From: Bdellovibrio sp. ZAP7
Lineage (GTDB): Bacteria; Bacteroidota; Bacteroidia; Flavobacteriales; Flavobacteriaceae
NCBI GenBank assembly: GCA_943324165.2
Contig: CALPKO020000109.1
Coordinates: 1-5,784, forward strand
Direction: 5' to 3'
DNA: 5,784 bases
A model generated the notes under the pieces. The model was not told where the DNA came from. It did not search any database and saw only the letters and a program-made list of their open reading frames with translations. Positions 1 through 5,638 of the stretch are shown one piece after another; positions within the stretch are counted from its first letter, which is position 1; the number at the start of each line of letters is the position of its first letter. The position numbers and the translations under genes were made by a program.

Positions 1-188
1 TAAAAAAATGGTTGTTTTCACCAGATGAATTTGAAGTTTCAATTGCTCCTTATAAAATAGGGGACGAGGTAGAACTAAGATCAGGACCTTTCATTTCGCA
101 AAAAGCCAAAGTGAAAGAAGTAAATAAAACCCATTATGTATTAGTTTTAGAGGCAATGGGTTGCGTTTTAAAAATTAAACATTTATAA
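1..188 (+). CDS. NusG/RfaH/UpxY-family transcription antiterminator, C-terminal fragment
   Basis: This is the last 61 codons of a gene that begins left of the window; the frame runs from base 3 to the TAA at 186-188. The fragment reads KKWLFSPDEFE, then IGDEVELRSGPF, then a beta-rich stretch ending MGCVLKIKHL. The pattern of a hydrophobic strand, GD-V-L/I, SGPF, and a closing strand with a conserved Gly is that of the C-terminal KOW domain of NusG paralogues. In this family the N-terminal domain binds RNA polymerase and the KOW domain contacts partners such as ribosomal protein S10 or Rho. Specialised paralogues (RfaH in enterobacteria, UpxY in Bacteroides) allow full transcription of long polysaccharide operons. 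Its place immediately before sugar-nucleotide genes supports the specialised role over housekeeping NusG, which normally sits beside secE and ribosomal protein genes. The NGN domain is outside the window, so the subfamily is inferred. Confidence 0.8.
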   Translation, partial: KKWLFSPDEFEVSIAPYKIGDEVELRSGPFISQKAKVKEVNKTHYVLVLEAMGCVLKIKHL

Positions 189-210
189 GGTAGTCGGTAT
201 TACAATAATT

Positions 211-218
211 TATTTTTG
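211..218 (+). promoter_or_regulatory. candidate Bacteroidota -7 promoter box (TATTTTTG)
   Basis: TATTTTTG matches the TAnnTTTG -7 consensus of Bacteroidota sigma-ABfr promoters. It lies 22 bases after the antiterminator stop and 124 bases before the dehydrogenase start. No convincing TTG -33 element is seen at the expected distance upstream, and such a motif is easily met by chance in AT-rich DNA. If real, it would start a transcript with a leader of about 120 nt containing the GC-rich motif at 251-261. Confidence 0.25.
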
Positions 219-249
219 AATAATTAAGTTTATAAAATGTGACTTAAAA

Positions 250-261
250 GGGCGGAGCCGT
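250..261 (+). promoter_or_regulatory. ops-like GC-rich motif in the operon leader
   Basis: GGGCGGAGCCGT is the only GC-rich block in an otherwise AT-rich 154-base leader. GGCGGAGCCGT resembles the enterobacterial ops/JUMPstart core GGCGGTAGCGT: it has the same GGCGG start, an AGC core and a closing GT, with one T missing and one C extra. As in ops, a tiny hairpin can be drawn (GGC, loop GGA, GCC). RfaH reads ops in the non-template strand to enter the paused polymerase. Placement just after a NusG-paralogue gene and before the sugar-nucleotide genes makes a recruitment or pause site plausible. Bacteroidota UpxY proteins are not known to me to use this sequence, so function is inferred. Confidence 0.3.
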
Positions 262-271
262 ATAATAAATT

Positions 272-323
272 AAAAAAACCCATTAATTTTAACTGTAAAA
301 TATAATTGTATTAAGTTTTTTTT
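272..323 (+). terminator. AT-only stem-loop region with T tract, possible attenuator
   Basis: A perfect 6-bp inverted repeat, ATTTTA at 286-291 and TAAAAT at 296-301, encloses a 4-base loop (ACTG). An outer pairing is possible between AAAAAAAC at 272-279 and GTTTTTTT at 315-322. A run of eight T's occupies 316-323. The inner stem has no G-C pairs and ends 14 bases before the T tract, so it is not a standard intrinsic terminator. It could be a weak pause or attenuation site between the antiterminator gene and the operon, or a chance product of AT richness. Confidence 0.22.
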
Positions 324-342
324 AATAAAATAAATAATCAAT

Positions 343-1626
343 ATGAATTCTAGTACAAAAATTGCAATTATCGGACTTGGATACGTCGGACTTCCATTAG
401 CAAGATTATTCGCCACAAAATATCAAGTTGTTGGATTTGATATTAATCAAAAGAGAATCAACGGACTAAATGCTGGTAATGATAGTACTTTAGAAGTTTC
501 AGATGAAGTTTTGCAAAAAGTTTTAGTAAAAGATTTTAGTAAAAATCAAATTGGTTTGGTTTGTTCTTTCGACCTAAATTCAATTGCAGATTGCAATTAT
601 TACATTGTTACCGTCCCAACACCAGTAGATAAAAATAATCGTCCAGATTTAACTCCTTTGTATAAATCAAGTGAGACTGTTGCTAAGGTCTTAAAAAAAG
701 GGGACATAGTTATTTATGAATCAACCGTTTATCCGGGTGTTACAGAAGAAGAATGTGTGCCAGTTTTAGAGCGAATTTCTGGTTTGAAATTTAATGTTGA
801 TTTTTTTGCAGGTTATTCGCCGGAAAGAATAAATCCTGGAGATAAAGAACACACCGTTGAAAAAATACTCAAAGTTACCGCTGGTTCCACGCCGGAAATT
901 GGTCAAAAAGTGAATGATTTATATAAATCTGTAATCACAGCAGGAACACATTTGGCGCCAACCATAAAAGTAGCAGAAGCTGCTAAGGTTATAGAAAATT
1001 CACAACGCGATATTAACATTGCTTTTGTAAATGAACTGGCAAAAATATTCAATTGCATGGATATTGATACCCATGCAGTTTTGGAAGCCGCTGGAACCAA
1101 ATGGAATTTTCTTCCATTTAAACCAGGACTTGTGGGTGGACATTGCATAGGTGTTGACCCTTATTATCTTGCTCAACGTGCCCAAGAATTCGGTTATCAT
1201 CCTGAAATTATTTTGGCAGGAAGAAGATTGAATGACAGCATGGGCGAATATGTAGCTTCTCAAGTAGTAAAATTGATGATAAAAAAAGGAATTTCGATAA
1301 ATGGTGCAAGACTGTTAATGCTGGGAATTACTTTCAAAGAAAATTGTCCAGATGTGCGAAACACTAAAATTGTAGATGTAATTGGAGCTCTAAAGGAATA
1401 CGGTATAGAAATTACGATTTATGATCCTTGGGCAAATCCAGACGATGTGAAGCATGAGTATAATCTCGTAACAGAAAAAACAACTCCATCAGGAAAATTT
1501 GATGCAATAGTTCTTGGCGTCGCCCATAAAGAATTTTTAGAAATTGATCTTGCCTCATTTAAAAAAGACACTGCAATTGTTTATGACGTTAAGGGTATTC
1601 TTAAAAATTCTGACGGAAAGTTATAA
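343..1626 (+). CDS. tviB: UDP-N-acetylhexosamine 6-dehydrogenase (TviB/WbpO type)
   Basis: This 427-residue NAD-dependent nucleotide-sugar dehydrogenase oxidises C6 of UDP-GlcNAc or UDP-GalNAc to the uronic acid in two steps, in the cytoplasm, as a precursor for acidic surface polysaccharide. The Rossmann motif GLGYVG is at residues 11-16, with the ribose-binding Asp at D33. The signature segments are VTVPTP (89-94), YESTVYPG (125-132), GYSPERINPGDKEH (157-170), the central-helix K215/N219 in AAKVIEN, the catalytic thiol C268 in GGHCIGVDPYY, and the C-terminal UDP-binding segment GITFKENCPDVRNTK (328-342). The long GYSPERINPGDKEH run and TFKENCPDVRNTK fit the TviB/WbpO branch rather than UDP-glucose 6-dehydrogenase. 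Whether the substrate is UDP-GlcNAc (TviB) or UDP-GalNAc (WbpO) cannot be read from sequence alone. Length is normal and all key residues are present. The ATG at 343 sits just before the Rossmann strand and follows A/T-rich sequence without a clear Shine-Dalgarno site. Confidence 0.93.
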   Translation: MNSSTKIAIIGLGYVGLPLARLFATKYQVVGFDINQKRINGLNAGNDSTLEVSDEVLQKVLVKDFSKNQIGLVCSFDLNSIADCNYYIVTVPTPVDKNNRPDLTPLYKSSETVAKVLKKGDIVIYESTVYPGVTEEECVPVLERISGLKFNVDFFAGYSPERINPGDKEHTVEKILKVTAGSTPEIGQKVNDLYKSVITAGTHLAPTIKVAEAAKVIENSQRDINIAFVNELAKIFNCMDIDTHAVLEAAGTKWNFLPFKPGLVGGHCIGVDPYYLAQRAQEFGYHPEIILAGRRLNDSMGEYVASQVVKLMIKKGISINGARLLMLGITFKENCPDVRNTKIVDVIGALKEYGIEITIYDPWANPDDVKHEYNLVTEKTTPSGKFDAIVLGVAHKEFLEIDLASFKKDTAIVYDVKGILKNSDGKL

Positions 1627-1670
1627 GTAAATATTTATAAATTGTATAAAAGTTTTAAATATTTTTAGAT

Positions 1671-2858
1671 ATGAATATATTGAATCTTATTGGAAGAGAA
1701 CAAATGTTATTTACAAATGACATCTCAAATCATGAAAATGAATTAATGAATGTAGTTTCTACCTCTAGTTTTTTAGTTATTGGAGGCGCAGGTTCAATAG
1801 GTCAGGCGGTTACCAAAGAAATTTTTAAGCGTAAACCTTTAAAGCTGCATGTAGTTGATATCAGTGAGAATAATATGGTCGAACTTGTAAGAGATATAAG
1901 AAGTTCATATGGATATATTGGCGGTGATTTTCAAACATTTGCTTTAGATATTGGTTCTGTAGAATATGATGCGTTTATTGAATCAGATGGAAATTATGAT
2001 TATGTTTTAAATCTGTCTGCATTGAAACATGTACGCTCTGAAAAAGATCCTTTTACCCTTATGAGAATGATTAATGTTAATATATTTAATACGGATAAAA
2101 CTATTCAACAAGCAATCTCTAAAGGAGCGAAAAAATATTTCTGTGTCTCTACCGATAAAGCTGCTAATCCTGTTAATATGATGGGTGCTTCGAAACGAAT
2201 CATGGAAATGTTTATTATGAGAAGAAGTAGGGAGATTGACATATCAATGGCTAGATTTGCTAATGTTGCCTTTTCAGATGGATCATTACTTCACGGATTC
2301 AATCAAAGAATACAAAAGCAACAGCCCATTGTAGCGCCGAATGATATTAAACGATATTTTGTAGTTCCGCAAGAATCAGGAGAATTATGCTTAATGTCGT
2401 GTATCTTCGGAGAAAATAGAGACATATATTTTCCAAAATTAAATGAGAACTTACATCTGATTACTTTTTCTGAGATTGCTATAAAGTACCTAAAAGGAAT
2501 AGGTTACGAGCCATATCTGTGCAAAAATGAGGAAGAAGCTCGTTCTTTAATTGGACTTTTACCTCAACAAGGAAAATGGCCTTGTTTGTTTTCCGCAAGT
2601 GATACAACAGGAGAAAAAGATTTTGAAGAGTTTTTTACGGATAGCGAAGTATTAGATATGAGTCAATTCGAAAATTTGGGTGTGATCAAAAATCAATTGA
2701 AAAGTGAAGATCAAAAATTAAATTTTTTCGAAACATCAATTAAAGAATTAAAGAAAGCCAAAAAATGGAATAAGGAACAAATTGTTGATTTATTTTATGA
2801 CATGATTCCGGAATTTGGACATAAAGAAGTTGGAAAATACCTAGACTCAAAGATGTAA
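1671..2858 (+). CDS. legB: NDP-N-acetylglucosamine 4,6-dehydratase (LegB type)
   Basis: This 395-residue extended short-chain dehydrogenase belongs to the CapD/FlaA1/WbpM-related polysaccharide-biosynthesis family. It would make the 4-keto-6-deoxy intermediate from NDP-GlcNAc, the first step toward a diamino sugar. Visible motifs are the NAD(P)-binding GGAGSIG (38-44), D63 at the end of the second strand, LSALKHV (115-121), the active site STDKAANPVN (160-169) with D162/K163, and M171-x-x-x-K175, then RFANVAFSDGSLLHGF (195-210) in the substrate region. A C-terminal extension of about 110 residues includes TGEKDFEEFFTD (313-324). Met replaces the usual SDR Tyr, as in WbpM/CapD-type dehydratases. 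The neighbouring aminotransferase, acetyltransferase and nonulosonate synthase point to a legionaminic-type pathway. Campylobacter LegB uses GDP-GlcNAc, whereas family annotations usually say UDP-GlcNAc; the nucleotide here is undetermined. The gene follows a 44-base gap that shows no clear promoter or terminator. Confidence 0.9.
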   Translation: MNILNLIGREQMLFTNDISNHENELMNVVSTSSFLVIGGAGSIGQAVTKEIFKRKPLKLHVVDISENNMVELVRDIRSSYGYIGGDFQTFALDIGSVEYDAFIESDGNYDYVLNLSALKHVRSEKDPFTLMRMINVNIFNTDKTIQQAISKGAKKYFCVSTDKAANPVNMMGASKRIMEMFIMRRSREIDISMARFANVAFSDGSLLHGFNQRIQKQQPIVAPNDIKRYFVVPQESGELCLMSCIFGENRDIYFPKLNENLHLITFSEIAIKYLKGIGYEPYLCKNEEEARSLIGLLPQQGKWPCLFSASDTTGEKDFEEFFTDSEVLDMSQFENLGVIKNQLKSEDQKLNFFETSIKELKKAKKWNKEQIVDLFYDMIPEFGHKEVGKYLDSKM

Positions 2859-2860
2859 TT

Positions 2861-4003
2861 ATGAATGATGTTATAAAATCCATTAATTTTATTAAAAGCA
2901 GGTTTCAAAGCGAAAACTTTATACCGTTGCATGTTCCTAATTTTGGAGGTAACGAAAAAAAATATTTATTGGATACCATCGATACCACTTTTGTTTCTTC
3001 TGTTGGCGCATATGTTGATCAGTTTGAAAAAATAATTACTGAAATAACAGCCACTCAAAAAGCAGTTGCCGTTGTAAATGGCACTGCAGGCATTCAAATA
3101 GCGCTTCGCCTTGTGGGTGTAAAATCAAACGACGAAGTTATTACACAAGCATTAACATTTGTGGCTACTGCTAACGCGATTGCTTACAACAATGCGCATC
3201 CAATATTTCTTGATGTTGATTTAGATACCATGGGTTTATCGCCAAAAGCTGTAGAAAATTTTTTAATTGAATTCGGAGAATTACGCGAAGATGGTTGTTA
3301 CAACAAAAAGACTAACCGGAAAATTTCGGCATGTTTGCCAATGCATACTTTTGGTTTCCCAGTGCATTTAGATGAGTTAATTCGAGTTTGCAACTTATGG
3401 AATATTCCAATCGTGGAAGATGCAGCCGAATCCTTAGGAAGTCAATACAAAGGAAAGCCAACAGGAAGTATGGGAAAGATAGGTGTTTTTTCATTCAATG
3501 GAAACAAAATTGTCACCTGTGGCGGCGGAGGTGCAATTGTTACAAACGACACGCAGTTAGGTGAAAAGGGAAAATACATTACCACCACAGCCAAAATCCC
3601 TCATCCTTATGAATATGTTCATGACGAATTAGGTTTTAATTATAGAATGCCAAACCTTAATGCTGCATTAGCTTGTGCACAATTAGAACAGCTAAATCGT
3701 TTTTTAGAAAATAAAAGAGATTTGGCACATCAATACAAAGCTTATTTTTCAGACAATGGGATAATTTTTAGAACCGAAACAACTGAAACGAAAGCTAATT
3801 ACTGGCTAATGTGTGTTGAGTTAGAAAATAAAGCCGAGCGAGATTTGTTTTTAAAAGAAACAAATCAAAGTAATGTGATGACAAGACCTATTTGGCAATT
3901 AATGTTCAGATTGCCAATGTATGCTAATTGTCAAAAAGACGAACAAATTAATGCCTTATTTTTAGAAGAAAGAATTGTAAATATTCCAAGTAGTGTTAGA
4001 TAA
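2861..4003 (+). CDS. legC: LegC-family PLP-dependent NDP-4-keto-sugar aminotransferase
   Basis: This 380-residue DegT/DnrJ/EryC1-type (fold type I) aminotransferase would add an amino group at C4 of the 4-keto-6-deoxy sugar made by the upstream dehydratase, using PLP and probably glutamate. Visible features are VNGTAGIQIAL near residues 73-83 (phosphate-binding turn), MHTFGFPV (161-168), the PLP-pyridine Asp D187 in VEDAAESLGS, the Schiff-base lysine K216 in FSFNGNKIVTCGGGG, and NYRMPNLNAALA near 264-275, the usual second-subunit segment. The C terminus, ERIVNIPSSVR, is typical of this group. The ATG is two bases after the dehydratase stop, and the last 11 bases overlap the following acetyltransferase gene in another frame, which implies translational coupling. 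Length and residues look intact. The LegC assignment over other sugar aminotransferases rests on overall similarity as I recall it and on context. Confidence 0.9.
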   Translation: MNDVIKSINFIKSRFQSENFIPLHVPNFGGNEKKYLLDTIDTTFVSSVGAYVDQFEKIITEITATQKAVAVVNGTAGIQIALRLVGVKSNDEVITQALTFVATANAIAYNNAHPIFLDVDLDTMGLSPKAVENFLIEFGELREDGCYNKKTNRKISACLPMHTFGFPVHLDELIRVCNLWNIPIVEDAAESLGSQYKGKPTGSMGKIGVFSFNGNKIVTCGGGGAIVTNDTQLGEKGKYITTTAKIPHPYEYVHDELGFNYRMPNLNAALACAQLEQLNRFLENKRDLAHQYKAYFSDNGIIFRTETTETKANYWLMCVELENKAERDLFLKETNQSNVMTRPIWQLMFRLPMYANCQKDEQINALFLEERIVNIPSSVR

Positions 4004-4616
4004 AAAATTGATTCTAGTTGGCTATTCTGGTCATGGATTTGTTGTTGCTGAGGCTGCAATATGCTCTGGATTAAACTTAAAGTTCTATAGCGAGATGGTA
4101 GAAATAAAATCCAATCCATTTGATTTGGGATATTTAGGCTTTGAAGGCGATAGTAATTTCAAATATTGGAACAGTGAATTTGAATTTATTTTAGGAATAG
4201 GAAATAATAAATTAAGACAGCAAATTGCTAACTTAATATTGACGAAAAATGGAAAAATTTTAAACGTTATTCATCCAACAGCATCAATTAGCCAAAAAAT
4301 AGATATTGGATTTGGAAATTTAATTGCTAGAAATGTTGCCATTAATCCATTGGTTTCTATTGGTAATTTTTGCATTTTAAATACAGGTTGTATTATCGAA
4401 CACGAATGTCAGTTAGCCAACGGGGTCCACATTGCTCCAGGAGCAGTCTTGGCAGGAAATGTTAAAATTGGCGAAAATACTTTTGTAGGCGCAAATGCGG
4501 TTATTAAACAAGGAATTAAAATTGGGAAAGATGTTATAATTGGTGCTGGATCCGTAATAATTAAAGACATTTCAGATAATAAAAAAATTGTTGGAAATCC
4601 ATCCAGAGAAATATGA
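3993..4616 (+). CDS. PglD/NeuD-family sugar N-acetyltransferase (LegH role), GTG start
   Basis: This 207-residue left-handed beta-helix acyltransferase most likely acetylates the new 4-amino group of the NDP-sugar with acetyl-CoA, the LegH step. The N-terminal Rossmann-like nucleotide-sugar domain opens with LILVGYSGHG (6-15) and includes LGIGNNKLRQQI (67-78). Hexapeptide repeats run from about 93 to 192. The expected catalytic dyad is H137-E138 in NTGCIIEHEC, followed by HIAPGA (146-151), and the end is GNPSREI, close to the GNPAR motif common here. The start is GTG at 3993: an in-frame TAA at 3978-3980 leaves no other usual start before the first beta strand. It overlaps the aminotransferase by 11 bases and the synthase by 4 (ATGA). 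The alternative is a NeuD-like sialic-acid O-acetyltransferase; the upstream dehydratase and aminotransferase make the N-acetyl role more likely. Confidence 0.85.
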   Translation: MLDKKLILVGYSGHGFVVAEAAICSGLNLKFYSEMVEIKSNPFDLGYLGFEGDSNFKYWNSEFEFILGIGNNKLRQQIANLILTKNGKILNVIHPTASISQKIDIGFGNLIARNVAINPLVSIGNFCILNTGCIIEHECQLANGVHIAPGAVLAGNVKIGENTFVGANAVIKQGIKIGKDVIIGAGSVIIKDISDNKKIVGNPSREI

Positions 4617-5638
4617 ATAAAAAAGTAATTATTATTGCCGAGGCAGGAGTAAACCACAATGGCAACATTGAAATGGCAAAACAGTTAATTGATGTTGCGG
4701 TAAATGCTGGTGTAGATTATGTAAAATTTCAAACTTTTAAAGCAGAAACCATAGTAAGTCCAACTGCCAAAAAAGCTGATTACCAAGCTAAAAATATAGT
4801 CGACGACGATGATTCTCAGTTTCAAATGCTAAAAAATTTAGAATTAAGTCATGAAAATCATCTTTCGTTAATTGACTATTGTAATCAAAAAAACATTAAA
4901 TTCTTTTCAACAGCATTCGATGTAGACGGGGTAAATTATTTAGATGGTTTAGGATTGGAAATGTTTAAAATTCCGAGTGGCGAAATCACTAATTATCCTT
5001 ATTTAAAAACTATTGCTCAAAAAAATAAGCCTATAATTTTATCGACCGGAATGGCAACATTAGGAGAGATAGAAAATGCAATCGCAGTTCTTACAAAATA
5101 TGGCGCAAACAGAGAAACGCTAACAGTTCTTCATTGTAATACGGAATATCCAACACCAATGAAAGATGTTAATTTAAAAGCAATGCTAACAATTGGTCAG
5201 ACTTTTGGCGTTCAAATTGGTTATTCTGACCATACGCTGGGCATTGAGGTGCCAACAGCGGCAGTAGCATTAGGAGCTTCAATTATCGAAAAACATTTTA
5301 CGTTAGATAGAAATTTGCCAGGTCCAGACCACAAAGCGTCTTTAGAGCCAAATGAATTAAAAGCGATGGTCAATTCGATTAGAAATATTGAAAAAGCCAT
5401 TGGGGGCAATGGTCGAAAAGAACCAAGTGCTAGCGAAACAAAAAATATTGGTATTGCCAGAAAAAGCATACATCTGAAAAATGATTTAAAAGCTGGAAGT
5501 ATAATTTCAGAAGATGATATAATAGCATTGCGTCCCGGCGATGGTATTTCTGCGATGCAATGGAATAATATAATTGGAAAAAAATTAAAACTTGATAAGG
5601 TTGAATTTGAAAAATTAGATTGGAGCGATATTTCATGA
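4613..5638 (+). CDS. neuB/legI: NeuB/LegI-family nonulosonic acid synthase
   Basis: This 341-residue enzyme condenses phosphoenolpyruvate with a 6-carbon N-acyl-mannosamine-type sugar to form a 9-carbon acid. An N-terminal TIM barrel (about 1-265) is followed by an antifreeze-like SAF domain (about 277-335). Visible motifs are IIAEAGVNHNG (7-17), YVKFQTF (36-42), MFKIPSGEITN (117-127), STGMA (144-148), HCNTEYPTP (174-182), YSDHTLG (204-210) and IEKHFTLD (225-232). H207 and H228 match the metal-binding pair of Neisseria NeuB in spacing (21 residues), and K119, S122, S144, N176 and S205 fall where its PEP ligands are. R307 in RPGDGIS of the SAF domain corresponds to the Arg reaching into the partner's active site. 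HCNTEYPTP and the gene context favour a legionaminic-type substrate over ManNAc, but sequence alone does not settle this. The ATG lies inside the ATGA overlap with the acetyltransferase gene. Confidence 0.92.
   Translation: MNKKVIIIAEAGVNHNGNIEMAKQLIDVAVNAGVDYVKFQTFKAETIVSPTAKKADYQAKNIVDDDDSQFQMLKNLELSHENHLSLIDYCNQKNIKFFSTAFDVDGVNYLDGLGLEMFKIPSGEITNYPYLKTIAQKNKPIILSTGMATLGEIENAIAVLTKYGANRETLTVLHCNTEYPTPMKDVNLKAMLTIGQTFGVQIGYSDHTLGIEVPTAAVALGASIIEKHFTLDRNLPGPDHKASLEPNELKAMVNSIRNIEKAIGGNGRKEPSASETKNIGIARKSIHLKNDLKAGSIISEDDIIALRPGDGISAMQWNNIIGKKLKLDKVEFEKLDWSDIS

Noticed and set aside
281..290. CATTAATTTT in the leader recurs at the start of the aminotransferase gene (near 2881).
   Set aside because: It is a short AT-rich word expected by chance; the copy at 2881 encodes part of the aminotransferase N terminus and the flanks do not match.
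903..1263. Two overlapping minus-strand open frames antisense to the dehydrogenase.
   Set aside because: They lie opposite a strongly conserved enzyme region containing the catalytic residues, resemble no family I know and show no start context.
1627..1670. Possible promoter or terminator in the 44-base gap between the dehydrogenase and the dehydratase.
   Set aside because: The gap is almost wholly A/T, has no TAnnTTTG box and no stem of useful stability. Read-through from the dehydrogenase gene is the simpler reading.
3312..3494. Minus-strand open frame within the aminotransferase.
   Set aside because: It is antisense to the conserved PLP-binding part of the aminotransferase, and its 60 residues show no domain features.
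3931..4119. Minus-strand open frame across the aminotransferase/acetyltransferase junction.
   Set aside because: It is opposite two well-supported coding sequences, is low in complexity (Gln/Leu/Ser-rich) and has no family match I recognise.
4409..4657. Minus-strand open frame opposite the hexapeptide repeats.
   Set aside because: The repetitive beta-helix coding sequence gives long antisense frames by chance, and its Ile/Pro-rich translation mirrors those repeats.
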